DNA from: Siphonodentalium dalli
Lineage: Eukaryota; Mollusca; Scaphopoda; Gadilida; Siphonodentaliidae
Assembly (NCBI GenBank): GCA_032622095.1
Contig: CP136064.1
Location: forward strand, 146,446,864-146,510,863
DNA length: 64,000 nt
Direction: 5' to 3'
This document shows, in pieces, positions 49,926-61,649 of this stretch. The notes beneath the pieces were generated by a model that was not told where the DNA came from, did not search any database, and saw nothing but the letters and a program-made list of their open reading frames with translations. Within the stretch, counting starts at the first letter, position 1. The number at the start of each line of letters is the position of its first letter. The translations under genes and the position numbers were made by a program.

Positions 49926-50575
49926 GAAAATTTGTTCCGCGAATCCACGTGTCGTGACATTTCTGTCTGTTGTGAGCCGATTCCAAGTATCCGTGAGACA
50001 CCTTGCTGGAATCGCCAATGTCCCATCCGACTTCGCGAGCAGAAACGCGGCTGAGTGTACTGAGCCAGAATGCAAAATCTGCATATTCATCGCCAAAACC
50101 GAAGACTCTGTTGTTCGTACTTTAACCGTACAAGATGTTGTGTCCGGACAAATCAAAATGCCATTTACAAGCCGCAACGCATGGAAACAAACACAAACCG
50201 AGTGTCAGGACCTTCGGAGAACTTGTGCCCATTTAACACAAGGAACACGACCATCTAAACGAGTCACCGATGTTAGAGATGTAAAGCGATACCTCAATGC
50301 TGTGACAATCGCGTCAGATGGGCTGCTCGTTGTTAGACATACCGAGAAACTCGCGCAGGATCGTGAATGTACAGTTGTTCCACGTAATATGTTCGACGGT
50401 GTTGCAATGGAACTCCATATTAAGTTGGATCATCCTTCTGGTAACCAGCTAAAAGTTGTGATGCGCAGGTACTTCTATGCGCTCGACATGGACAAGATAA
50501 TCGACAAAGTCCATCGACTCTGTCATGTGTGCGCATCACTTCAGAAAAATTCCGAAGGCATTAGTACCGCAAAGT
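49915..50575 (+). pseudogene. pol, RNase H end and integrase zinc-binding domain
   Basis: Reading resumes in the first frame. [16 protein letters not shown] closes RNase H, with its last aspartate. A linker follows, then the HHCC zinc-binding module of integrase, with histidines in LHIKLDHPS and cysteines in LCHVCASL near codons 175-213 counted from 49894. This module helps integrase multimerise and bind LTR ends. The frame breaks near 50560. Confidence 0.85.
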
Positions 50576-50875
50576 TCATGTGACCCTCCATGTGCGCTTG
50601 AAGAGTCATTCGCTGCTGATGTGATCAAACGAAATCGACAGTTGATGCTGGTAGTGCGTGAAACAGTCTCTGCTTACACGGTTGCGATGCTAATAGAGAA
50701 TGAACGGCACGAGACATTACGATCAGCACTAGTTCAGATGTGTCTAGAACTCAGACCTTTGGATGGACCTCCCTCTATTATTAGGACAGATCCTGCTCCA
50801 GGTTTCAAGGCGTTACGCGTGATGACTGCATTCTTCGAGAGCATAGACTATCGGTTGAACTGGGTCACCCAATGA
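50550..50875 (+). pseudogene. pol, integrase catalytic core (first two acidic residues)
   Basis: Integrase inserts the DNA copy into the chromosome using a D,D,E triad. The first aspartate is in FAADVIKRN and the second in IIRTDPAPGF, about 57 residues apart. The segment is in a third frame, and TGA closes it at 50873-50875. The glutamate of the triad lies in the next, shifted segment. Confidence 0.82.
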
Positions 50876-51259
50876 ACGTTAACAAAAACCCTGTAGCCGA
50901 ACGAGCAGTCCAAGAACTGGAAACTGAACTTTTACATCATAAGTCAAGCATTACACATGTTACACAGCTAGCGCTATCATTAGCTGTTGCTCGACTATAA
51001 ACTCACGTATCCGGTCAAGTGGTCTGTCATCAAGAGAACAATGGTCACAGCGAGACCAGTTCACGAACGAACAAATTCCAGTGACAGATCGTGAACTAAT
51101 TCTGACACAATATAAAAATAGGTGCCAGAATCATCCACATAGTGAGAAAGCGAAAGGACCTAAGAACAGTATCCAAGTCCATTCACGGGTAGGCCTACAT
51201 GTCGGAGACCTAGTCTATCTTCATTCTGATCGTGACAAAAACAATCCACGTAGTCGGTA
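50872..51259 (+). pseudogene. pol, integrase end and GPY-like tail (frameshifted)
   Basis: NPVAERAVQELE, with the third catalytic residue (glutamate codon 50899-50901), is readable from 50872 to a stop near 50998. After one more shift an open frame from 51000 to 51257 has REQWSQRDQF, VTDRELIL and VGLHVGDLVYLHSD, typical of the region after the integrase core. The frame is cut at TA 51258-51259 by an inserted element and resumes at 52144. Confidence 0.78.
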
Positions 51260-52141
51260 GGGGAGACCCGGGCAAAGCGGATCACGTAAGGGTTTCTTGT
51301 ACAAAATGCAACCGGCAATCAGAATTATTAGCACTGTCAGTTTCTAATCATGATGGCATAACATTTGACTTATGATGCATTAAGATACATCTATTGGTTT
51401 GGTTGCTATGGTGATTTTTAATTTTGATCCGCTTTGCCCGGCCGTTGGGCAAATCGGATCACCACATCGGGCAAAGCGGATCAGCAAACGAATCCTTCTG
51501 AAAATGCAATAATGTTCAACTATTCATATGCTTTTTAGTTTTATTTATTACAATAATACATATTTATCCCAAATAATTAATACCGCGTGTTTTCAAACGC
51601 TCAAGTTTTCCAATTATGGTCATGCGCCGACAAGGCACGAGTTTTGTCGATACATCGGACTAAAATTGTCCAAATTCACTTAATCTACGCATGTGTACCG
51701 GAATTTAGTCATGTTATGAATGATCCCCTTTGCCCGATCCGCTTTGCCCAGATCACATCTTTTTACAGTCCGGCGTATTACACGCGTGTCCTATCAAATA
51801 TAGCAAATTGACATATTGTCTTATTCCACATATATATTGCCTAAGACACCGACAACATTTATTCGGGTAGATGCATGGGTATGTGACCATCGACCTGCGC
51901 AATAGATATGCGCAAACGCACAATAATTACAAATTTGGTAAAATCGTAAAATGTCGACGAAAATGTTCTAATGGGCTACAAAATTTCAGTATACCTAGTT
52001 CTCGGTGGAAATGTATAAAAACTAACCAAACATAAAACTATTTTATTCTAAAATACGGATAGAATCGGAATAATTTGCTAGTATTGAAATAATAAAGGTG
52101 ATCGGCTTTGCCCGGGCGATCCGCTTTGTCCGGGTCTCCCC
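51260..52141. mobile_element. 882-bp TA-flanked element nested in the pol
   Basis: The ends are inverted repeats, GGGGAGACCCGGGCAAAGCG on the left and the complement of GGGGAGACCCGGACAAAGCG on the right, matching for about 25 bases. TA lies immediately outside both ends (51258-51259 and 52142-52143), and the pol reading frame runs on correctly when the insert plus one TA is removed. A GGGCAAAGCGGATC word or its complement recurs inside (about 51427, 51470 and 51733) and next to the right end. TA duplication suggests the Tc1/mariner/IS630 group. There is no transposase, so it is a MITE younger than the retroelement. Confidence 0.9.
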
Positions 52142-52143
52142 TA

Positions 52144-52531
52144 CCTAGTGACTTCCACAGATAGTGACTCGGAATGGTGCAACATAAGGAAATTCGTGGG
52201 ATCACAGCTCCGAGCAGTATCATATCGTGTAAAGCTATCGGACTGTTATGTTGTACCAAGTGATCTGATTTCTAGCTCAATACGCACCCCGTATGAACAT
52301 GATACCTCTGATGATGATGATGAGTGCAGCGAGTCTGAAACATTTCCACCAGAACAACCGATACCTCGTGAACTCTCAGTTCCACTAAATATAAGCTTGG
52401 ACAGTAATCAATCCGAAAACATTATTGCAGACTCTCTGGATAATAGGCCAACTCCATGTGATCCACACACAAGACCGGAACGCACCAAGAAGGCACCTTC
52501 TTACTTATCAGACTATTCCTTGTCCTGGTAG
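52144..52531 (+). pseudogene. pol C-terminal tail
   Basis: The frame continues from the codon interrupted at 51258. It contains RKFVGSQLRAVSYRVKLSDC, an acidic stretch TSDDDDECSESE, and ends SYLSDYSLSW before a TAG stop. This is the tail that follows integrase in this retroelement type. It appears open, with no frameshift inside this segment. Confidence 0.8.
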
Positions 52532-52697
52532 GATACAAACTGACATCCAGCAGTTGTGGCACAATTACACAGTTAACTTAGCTCAAGGATTTGCTTAAAT
52601 TATGTGTTTGTTCTGAACCAACGCATACTAACTATATGAGACTATATCTAACAGGGAGCTACTGTTTTTAAATTAAGTTTACCCTACAAGTATATTG

Positions 52698-52715
52698 TCA
52701 TGAAAAGAGAGAAGA
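52698..52715 (+). promoter_or_regulatory. candidate polypurine tract of the retroelement
   Basis: GAAAAGAGAGAAGAGA lies about 170 bp after the pol stop. LTR elements prime plus-strand synthesis at such a purine run next to the 3' LTR. An LTR would then start near TGTGTTGTTGACAC, but I cannot find a second copy to define it. Confidence 0.35.
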
Positions 52716-55149
52716 GATCACGCCTGTGTTGTTGACACTTATGTTTGTATTAACCTTTGTCTATTGTCAAGTACGGTTTATGCCGGTCCGAATTTGGACC
52801 CTCCTTCCTAAGTTACTTCCGGTTCGATTAAATTGCGTTTCTTTCAAAGTGTTTTATTTCTGAGAATACTATCGTTGTATGTGCTACCATGTTGGCGCAG
52901 TGGCCTCACGCCCTCATATATACATTTCGTGTATATATAGTGTTCCACCGTATATGCGTGTACACACCATAACCATCGGTACAATCGAACACCTTTATAT
53001 GCGTTAACAAAATTAACATACAAAGTCCCTGCTCACATCTACAAGCATCTATATATCTGTATATGGTGGAATATCAAATAACATTTTCTTCATACATATT
53101 AAATAGACGTGCCCGTCATATAAACAGTTCAATAACATTACTAACAAATGTTATAATCTTTGAGTTTATACAATGTATATAAACATATATATACCACCGC
53201 AACCATAGTTACTTTTCCGTTTTAAGCTTATTTCCACTCGAATGTCGATCGATGAATTCACGAATTATAGCTGTCCATTCGTCTATGTTGTTTTGCTTTT
53301 GTTATACACCACCGCAACATGGATCCCCATAATTTGGTTCCAAATAAACCATGATCAATTATCGGACGTATCGTATCTACAAAGCAAATTTTATTCACAA
53401 TGTACCAAACAACCTTCCTCAAAATTCCGATGTGTATATACACTGTATACACACATTCCCAATTACCCCCAACAATACAACCTCATTATTTTCAAAAATA
53501 CGTGACATATATAATCGTGCATATACACTTCTTATTCTGTTAGATACATATGTGAGTCATATGTACGCACACAAGGTACACATTTTTTCACAATATACAT
53601 ATCGTCAGACCATGTTCAAGAAACATGTCATTAACATCAATAGCTGCGCTACGCGCTTGCTCCGATCTCAAATTTACCCATGTTCTACAAATGAACAGGA
53701 AAACCAGCTTATCATGGGTTCTCATCCAACGTCATTAATTCGAACTTATAGACGGTTTGTATTATCTCAAAACATACATGTTTATATATGATATATACCA
53801 CAAACGACAACAAATCTAATCCCGTTACCTTTTCCTTGCAGCCGATCATCGTTAATAATTCGATTTATTTTATAATTGATATAGCTCTTTCGATATATTG
53901 ACTGAATTATACGATGTCAATTCTGTCCGAGAATAAAACGGTTCTCGCACGTTATATACCACATATTTATACACACGCAAACAGGCATATATCACATGCA
54001 TACGCATGTATAGAACTACACTGCTTCTTGTATAGCTTGTCTAGTTAAGACACACAGCCTCCATTTTCCATACACTTATACATACACCGTATATATTCTC
54101 GTGCTTATTTAGCTCACCGTAAATATGTCATGAAAACAAATGTATCACACGATACCATGTCATTATATTAACATGCTAATTCCCCATTCATTTTTCCCCC
54201 ACATCAAAATGGGTCCAAAATCAGCAATATGCATAGCAAAAACGCATAAAATATTAGCATTAATTTGTATTTTTTTTTAAAACGTTTACATGCAAAATGG
54301 AAATGCACTTCACTGGATTGGGCACATTCAAAACAGCTTAACACCATAATGAGTGACTAATCATATGTAATCAACATGCCACAAAATATCACATTTTTAA
54401 CTTGATTATTAATCTCTTGGTTGGAATTTTCTAAATTTATTATTTATTACTATCAAACATTATTGGCGTTCTTGTCCAATTATATACTTCCGCGCATACA
54501 TAGGCGCATACGTTAATATAACACCTGGAATAAATTTACATGTATGTACATGTATCAGTGACTATATGCAGTTGTGTAGTAAAGCTGTTTACTTTTGACC
54601 TCACAATAACTGAACACGTAGCTTATTCTGCTATATCGCTATCTAAAACGTGTTTCACCAAGTCGCACTGATAAAAACATGCAAGCAACTACTATACTCA
54701 TCTTATTCCGATTCATTCCATGCAAATCGTATGATTCGATCCAATTGGTAAGCATCCATGAATGTACTCGTCCATACTGTAGTCTGTTCGCTGAGATCAT
54801 CTGCATGTAATCCACTGCCTCATGCATTCCCTCGAATTGAATCATCAGCTATAAGGTTTAAATTTTACCCATTAAGTCTGGAAATATTTCCATCAGAATG
54901 ACAAGACAGGTGAATAAATACAGTCTTATCACCAAATAAATTTGCCGGCATTTGAATATGTAAATTAGTTTATTATATCCTCATACATGTGCACATTTCC
55001 CTCAGCAACATTCTCAAAACATATTTTCTTCACGATTATCTTTAGTTTCTAACAAAAATGTTATTAAATACTGACCCTCTTTTTACCATTCGTGTGGAAA
55101 ATTATAAACCGACCATATATGCAATATATATATGGTTCATTCTACCCTT
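52716..55149. other. no gene recognised; possible LTR remnant then AT-rich spacer
   Basis: The first few hundred bases may include the 3' LTR. From 53.1 to 55.1 kb the sequence is AT-rich with ATATACC/CATATA words. A 146-codon plus-strand frame at 53351-53791 is rich in N, T, I and Y and has no domain. Confidence 0.35.
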
Positions 55150-55232
55150 AAAATTATTTTTCTGACTGTAAACTACCTGTTAAACTTAAAATTATTTTTC
55201 TGACTGTTAACTACATGTTAAAATTAAAATTA
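55150..55232 (+). repeat. 43-bp tandem duplication
   Basis: CTTAAAATTATTTTTCTGAC followed by TGTAAACTACCTGTTAAA-like sequence occurs twice in a row. An 79-codon open frame starting just after (55215-55454) has one hydrophobic stretch but no recognisable family. Confidence 0.7.
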
Positions 55233-55878
55233 GAATTTTGCCAGGACACCTCTTCTGTTACAAAAATACAACGGTACTTAACTTATAAATGCGAACACAA
55301 AATGTTCGACTTGAAGATCTCTTCCACCAATTGGTCATTACTCTGGTATCTGACAGTCGGATGTCTGAGTTCTCTGCTGTATATTATCCAGTCGGACCAT
55401 AACCAGAAACATAAGGAAGCGAACAAAAAAATTGGAGTTGACCCGACATACTAGGCGATTCGGCTAGAAATGACACCACACGCTCTATAATAGCGTGACC
55501 TATTTTCATTGTTCATGCACGAAGCGATAATTGATAGCTCACTCATTATTACCATGAACAGTGAATACAAAATTTTTCGGCTAATGTGCTTTGCACCAAA
55601 TGCTGAAAAATGATCATTATTCACTATATATTTACGCATTCACTATGTGAGTATTTACCAATTAACGTGTTAATCGAGATCTTATTTCTGTTCTTCAAAT
55701 TAAATTATCTTTATAAAATGGAAACTAACGATGAACACATTAGTAGTTGACAATTGCAAATGTGTCATGATCATTATTAGAAATTAACTATATTATGTTT
55801 GTTATTATGTTGTTTATGATATATATGTTCGTTATTTTCAATTGTGCAACTGCCATAAATTGGTGTATTGCAATAAAT

Positions 55879-55908
55879 ATATCTATCTATCTATCTATCT
55901 ATCTATCA
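55879..55908. repeat. (ATCT)n microsatellite
   Basis: About seven uninterrupted ATCT units. The sequence between 55455 and 55878 shows nothing I recognise. Confidence 0.95.
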
Positions 55909-55910
55909 TT

Positions 55911-56105
55911 GGATAATTAAATATGTACGCTCTTTATATAGATCTGTTCTTCAGAAAACAATATCAAATTAAATGTTCTTTATGGAAATTTGCACACATA
56001 TTATTGGGTAATTAATGATGAACGCTCTTTATTTCTGTTCTTCAGAAAATGGTTATCAAATGAATTAACATCATGGAAATTGGGACTTACCTCGTTATCA
56101 GTTAT
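55911..56105 (+). repeat. two ~93-bp units carrying the ACGCTCTTTAT word
   Basis: Each unit reads TTGG(A/G)TAATTAA, then (GT)ACGCTCTTTAT (55927 and 56021), then CTGTTCTTCAGAAAA, AT(A/T)TCAAAT and TGGAAATT. In complement the core is ATAAAGAGCGT, the same word as in the satellite. Confidence 0.7.
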
Positions 56106-56647
56106 GACACACCCCTTGCTTGTGAGAGTTCGTCCGCTTTTGAAAGTGGGTAAATGTCTGGTGGGGAAATGTCCGTATACCCGACAGGGGGCCGCTGTAT
56201 TAACATTTCGAAAAAGGCCAGGTGTATATAAGTAATCATCACTGTGTGTGACTTTACTAATGGACTTTAATGCTAGATAAGCTGGATAGACAGTTCTATT
56301 GTTCAAAGTGCAATCCAATTAGGTCATTGGTAATTACATCATTAGCACATAATAATTTATGTGTACACCTGATTCAACAGTTCAAATGACAATCACATGT
56401 GTTGAAAGTTCTGCCCACATGATCCCAAAAGAACAAATGACCCATAATAATTTTATACTATATATTATTACCACAACAATATATCATTTTTGCTGATTGT
56501 GGGGATCAAATTTAATTTTCATGGACACATTAATAAGCATATGTGGTAACAATATTAATACAGTTCTGTCAGACTAAATTTTTTTCGTACCTAGAATGCA
56601 GGTCATATCGTTTCACGTTCACGCTCGTGACATCATTCGCAATCATT
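56106..56647. other. no gene recognised
   Basis: Overlapping frames on both strands near 56000-56318 carry no motif. The rest is AT-rich spacer up to the edge of family A copy 2. Confidence 0.4.
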
Positions 56648-56884
56648 ACAAGAAAACCATAGTCAGAAATGGTAACGCCACCAAGATCGTATTATTAGCC
56701 ATAAATATAAATAATAATACAATTATTCTATAAACTAGCTTTCAAATTTTATGCGGGAAATTTGCGTACTTCCATATTTCAAGTTTTCCCGTTTCTCGTG
56801 GCATACATTACTTTCATCAAACTGTCTTCTTTATTACACAAGCTGATAGGCCCGACTTCACCCGGGCTGTTTCCCATCTGCTTT

Positions 56885-57415
56885 CCGGTGAAAGGTGCGA
56901 TTTGACCTTCAATTGACTATTTCGAAAGTCAAGGTCAGGTCAGGGTCATGATTTGTCCAGTCCAAAACACCCCCACCCGTAGAAAACTACCCATAGGTAT
57001 CAAATTTCGTCGAAATCCGTCCGTTTTACCCAACTTGACCTTTAATTAACAATTTTGAAGGTCAAGGTAAGGTCAGAGTCATGATTTGACCCGTCCAAAA
57101 CACCCCCCCCCCCGACAAAAGTACCCATAGGTATCAAATTTCGTCGAAATCTATCCGTTTTATCCGAGTTGACCTTTGATTGGCCATATTGAAGGTCAAG
57201 GTCAGGCCGGGGTCACGATTTGACCCGTTCAAAACTCTCCTCGGACCAAAGTATCCCTAGGTATCAAATTTCGCCGAAATTTGTCCGTTTTACCCAAATT
57301 GACCTTGCATTGACAGTTTTAATGGTCAAGGTCAGGTCGGGGTCACGATTTGACCCGTTCAAAACACTTCCCGGACACAAATACCCATAAGTATCAAATT
57401 ACGTTGAATTCTATG
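56885..57415 (-). repeat. four tandem ~130-bp AGGTCA-rich units (copy 2)
   Basis: These are the complement of the array at 2449-2965, with the units in the same order. AAGGTCAAGGTCA-like cores precede ATTTGACCCGT in each. One unit contains an expanded C run. Confidence 0.82.
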
Positions 57416-58871
57416 GAAAGCCGAGGAGGACATGTTGGTTGCTAATTGCTAGATATACGACGCGGTATTTTGAAGGTGTTTCAAACTAGGAGATAGAAGT
57501 ATTCTGCCTTTCAAATGGTGATGAATTATAGTAGTTTATTCAAATTTTATGGCATAAATTGTTATTCAAACCGTATATACTATAAAAAAATAATGACTCG
57601 AAAATTAAGTGGGCATTTAAACAAAGTCACAATTGCATTTAGGCTCATCTCATACTCGTCCATTCAGCGATATTCTACTGCGCAGTTTGTTATAGCCTCC
57701 AGTATTTATTGAGCGTTATACCCCCAACTGTTATAATTCGCCTTTAGCAGGCGTACTCTTGCCTCAGATTATTGAGATATTAGGTCACACATAATCACAT
57801 TAAATCGCATCGTAACATAGCAATTGTGTGGGCTCCTTGGCGTGAATATGTAATGAGAAATAGGTCATACGTAATGACATTAAACTCAAGAAAACCCTCG
57901 AAAACAAAACAAAATCACATTTAATGTTTTACGTTATTTCCTTCATAAAAAGAATCTTCGTGATAATGAACCCTCTCGTTACTTTAGAATATAGAATTAA
58001 CCTTAAAATAAAAAAAATCTTTGGAACACAGAACCTTCGGAATAACGAACCTTCGGATTGGTGAACCTTCGGAATAGCGAACATTCAGAGAAATTTCGGA
58101 ATAGTGGACCTTCGGGATAGTGAACCTTCGGAATAGAGACATGCCCCCCAATATTCATATTATATGCCCAGAGTTCAAAGGTATGGACCCATAAAATTCT
58201 AAACTTGGCCCTTAAAATATTGAACTCCAAATTGGAGCACACACAGAACACCACTTAAGTCAACTGAACCTATGTCATGTCCCAATGCGGGAGGGTCCAT
58301 ATATACCACAACATTCATAGTATATGCCAAGAATTCAAAGGTATGGGCCCACGTAATGACATAAAATCTCAAGAAAACCAGCGAAAACAAAACAAAATCA
58401 CATTTAATGTTCTAAGTTAAGTTATTTCCTCCTGTATCTGTATCGGTGTGCGCGCATGATCAGTTCGGATGTGAGCGCACACTCCATATAAAGAATCTTT
58501 GTGAAAATGAACCCTCTCAAATTAGTCTCAATACTTTAAAATATAGAATTAACCTAAAAATAACAAAAACCTTCGGAATAGAGAACCTTCGGAATAGCGG
58601 ACCTTCGGGATAGCAAACCTTCATAATAGAAGCATGTCCCCACAATTACACCGGTGACGTAAACACATGTGCCAATCTTAGTTGTACTCTCGTAATTATC
58701 GGTACGATGAAACGGTGACGGAATCTGACGAGGTTTGCCGAATGTACAATCACCCAGTGAATTATCGATCGACCATGCGATATCAAAAAACCAAAAGCTA
58801 GAAACACCACACTACGGTGGCGTAATAAATACTATTCAAATAGCAAAATATTGATTGTTGTGTTATTTGAC

Positions 58872-59087
58872 TCAACCAACAATGTCAGTTTGGTAGTCAG
58901 ATGGTAGGAAATGATTACGACAAACAACAGGTTTTCCAATCTGACTTTCGGGTGTCCACTGTTTGTTGGAAATCGGCAAATTCATTTTCACCGCAAAAAT
59001 CCATTTTTCTCTCAATTTCTGATCTTTCGAGAATCGTTGTCCGACTTTGACTTTTCGACAAAGCGGTACACAACAATTTGTTGGCAT
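58872..59087 (-). CDS. THAP zinc-finger domain exon
   Basis: THAP domains are C2CH zinc-dependent DNA-binding modules shared by cellular factors and P-element-type transposases. From the ATG at 59087 the frame opens MPTNCCVPLC. The pattern Cys6-x3-Cys10-x45-Cys56-x2-His59 fits the THAP spacing, Trp29 sits in LREKWIFAVKM, and VCRNHFLPSDY is the conserved block around the last two ligands. An upstream in-frame ATG (59099) adds four residues; the later one places the domain at the N-terminus, as is usual. The frame stops after 71 codons, before the AVPTF-like end of the domain, so the exon probably splices on (a G|GTTGAG donor overlaps the stop) or is truncated. It lies in family A copy 2, so it could be the first exon of a transposase-like gene carried by that repeat. 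No downstream exon is recognised. Confidence 0.72.
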   Translation of the reverse strand: MPTNCCVPLCRKVKVGQRFSKDQKLREKWIFAVKMNLPISNKQWTPESQIGKPVVCRNHFLPSDYQTDIVG

Positions 59088-59395
59088 TGTTGTTCTCACA
59101 ATTGTCTAAGCGATCGATAATAGTCACCTGTAATTGTACTGATTTGTATGCGCTAACAGTAGTAACCCAACGTAAACAAAGCTGACCCAGATATTATATA
59201 ACACATCGCGTAGCGGCGACGTCTATCGGGAGTTCTCAGCGCGGTGCCTCCCATTTATGTCGGCCGACTGAGATCGTCGCGAATAAAAAAAAACATGCCC
59301 TTTGAAGTTTTGTATTTGAATAGACACAATATCTGACACATCGCGGCTTTTCACATTTCACACATAATACAACATCACAAACTTTGTTGGCACAG

Positions 59396-59397
59396 CA

Positions 59398-59457
<60 letters not shown>

Positions 59458-61164
59458 CTTAAAAAAGTTGCGAGACGTGGGGGTCTTTTTTTTACATTTC
59501 CATTTTTTTACACCCACCCACCCTGTCTTGCATTTTTTTTTCATAAAATTTTAGACACCCACCCCAAAACATCAAAGCTTTATGTTGGTCCCCTCTGTAA
59601 AAACGACCAACCGCTCTATATTGGTCCCTTCTTTGAAAGATCAAATTAAATGTTACTTCCTGTTAACAAACATGTGCAAAATTGAACTCTAAGCAATCAA
59701 CAAAGGTAGAATATTATGTGATTATATTGGTAAATTTATAACCCAGCCTATTCATCTGTGTGAGTAGATGAAAAATATGTTGAATCCCCTGGAATGACAA
59801 CAAAAAATAACTAGGGCCAGTGTTAGGGCCTTCAGTAGAATAAAAAATTACACAAACTTAAATTTATCTTTTATTCAGACATCAACCAGCATCAACTAGT
59901 AGGCCTAGAGCCTATAGTAATACCAAAAAGGAAAATGTGCATATGAACCAGTGTACGAATTAACTTTTATGTATGCCTGCATGACCACCGACCCGACCTC
60001 GCATTATGACTTAGAACTAGGCCTAAAATAATGCTTAACCCTTTGAGTTTGAACGTTGATGGTCAATTTAATGCCAAATCCATATACACGGATGTATATT
60101 ACTGAGATTCATTTGGACAATCAGAGCTGAACTTCGGTCATGTATTGGATGGAGTTCATGTGCAATAAGAAATTCACACACATTCTGTACATGACCTTTA
60201 TGTGTGCCTTCAAACTAAACCACCTTGCATGCACATCATCTTATAAATATACACTAATTAAGTAAATTAATTTTCTTCTTTGATAATTTTCAAATTAGCC
60301 TGAATTAGACATTAGGTGTCATTTACATACTAGTATATGCAGGTAATTATGGGATATAATAATTACAATGTGAAGAAAACTGTAATGTGTCCTGGCTCCT
60401 CTTCACATCTATTTAAATAATATTTTTATACTTTTCAGAAGACTATCCAAGAAAGGTTATATTTTTGTTTCTTTCAATAAATGTTATTAAAACTTTATTT
60501 CATGTCTACTTATTTACTTATTGATGGTTGTCAACAACACTGAAACAAATAATTTGACAATTCAAATAATTATTTGACAAAAGTATATTTAAAAATCAAT
60601 TTAGTATACAAACACTGATACAAATATTTATTTTATACATTACACTCATGCATCAACTAACTGTATGAGTAAAGAGACTGTCATGAACTATAAGAATTAT
60701 TGTAATATTCTGTCATGAGTTGTTAGCTGATATTGTCAGACTGCATTAATTTCACCCTACCCTAGAGCTATCTGAAGTATTTTTTTTATTGATCTACACC
60801 GTGAACTAGACAATTTTCAATATAAAAACTGCCAAGCAAGCTGAAACAGACACAATAAAAAAAAATTGCGGGCAAAAAAAATCAATGAAAATTTTGGGAC
60901 CCACCCCCACAATATTCACTATTTTTCCATTTTATATCACCTTATGGGGGTAATTATAACAATATTGAATGTATTAGTGCTTCTCATATTGCAACAAGCC
61001 ACAACATATAAACAAATATGTTTAAAACAGTTGAAAATATGTCAATGAAAAAAAAATGGAAAAAAGGTGGTCAAAAACTGTTTCCGGCCTCGGGTACCCA
61101 CCCACCCCACCCACGGTGACCCACCTCATGTCTCGTAAAAAAAATTCGCCCCCCCCCCCCCCTG
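59396..61164. mobile_element. 1.77-kb CAGGG-ended element
   Basis: The left end is CAG followed by a G run, and the right end is a C run followed by TG, so the ends are inverted. GGCACAG lies on both sides (59389-59395 and 61165-61171), a 7-bp target duplication. Just inside, AAAAAAGTTGCGAGACGTGG pairs imperfectly with the complement of CATGTCTCGTAAAAAAAATT. ACCCACCC-rich subterminal sequence occurs at both ends. CAGGG termini recall hAT elements, although hAT duplications are usually 8 bp. The interior has no transposase frame. Confidence 0.72.
59398..59457. repeat. run of 60 G
   Basis: An uninterrupted G homopolymer at the left end of the element above. Translating its complement gives a polyproline frame, which is an artefact. 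The true length may differ, since such runs are poorly sequenced. Confidence 0.9.
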
Positions 61165-61171
61165 GGCACAG

Positions 61172-61649
61172 AGTAATTTTCTGTTCACGGTGTCTTTCTT
61201 AGAACAGTCAGCTATTATTAGTGATGAGGGACGCTCTGAATCAGATGTTTCTTTACCGTACACGTCAGAAAATGGCGAGTATTTGTCTCTACCAATATCC
61301 GCTGACATTCACTCTCTATTTTACCTGTATTTTACCAAATCCTCTCAATTTGAGTAATTGAAAATTGCATCCGCACAAGATATATATAGTCTTTAATTGT
61401 GATAATATATGGACACGAACTTACCGATAATGGAAAAATGTGGCCCATTGATAAATAAAAATTTCATATGCATGATTATAATATCCCTTTACTGGAAGCC
61501 ATTCTCTGTATACTAAATATATACTGCATGCTGTTCACATTTGGGGGTCCATATTTCCATGTAGACACACTTCTAAGATAGAATTGAAAACACAATTTTA
61601 TTCTTTTTTCTTTTGTCCACCAAGACAATAATAAAACTATATAATGATG
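61172..61649. other. no gene recognised
   Basis: AT-rich spacer. A 60-codon minus-strand frame ending at 61126 overlaps the element end and has no motif. Confidence 0.4.

Larger units (their letters stand above)
56648..59275 (-). repeat. family A interspersed repeat, copy 2 (inverted)
   Basis: This is the reverse-complement partner of 900-3211. On the minus strand it begins at ATGGGAGGCACCGCGC (about 59250) and continues with the THAP exon, then GTCGATCGATAATTCACTGG, the CTATTCCGAAGGTT minirepeats, and the four ~130-bp units (56885-57415), and ends at GACTATGGTTTTCTTG (about 56650). A C run at 57102-57113 sits inside one unit. The THAP exon and its flank (58.8-59.2 kb) have no counterpart in copy 1. 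Confidence 0.75.

Noticed and set aside
52890-52912. tRNA-like A box (TTGGCGCAGTGG) suggesting a tRNA or SINE
   Set aside because: I found no B box, anticodon stem or acceptor stem at suitable distances.
53351-53791. 146-codon plus-strand frame as a gene
   Set aside because: Composition follows the AT-rich, ATAC-repetitive DNA; no domain, no splice context and overlapping frames on both strands.
59236-59544. Proline-rich protein on the minus strand
   Set aside because: The proline run is the translation of the 60-G homopolymer; the flanks have no domain.
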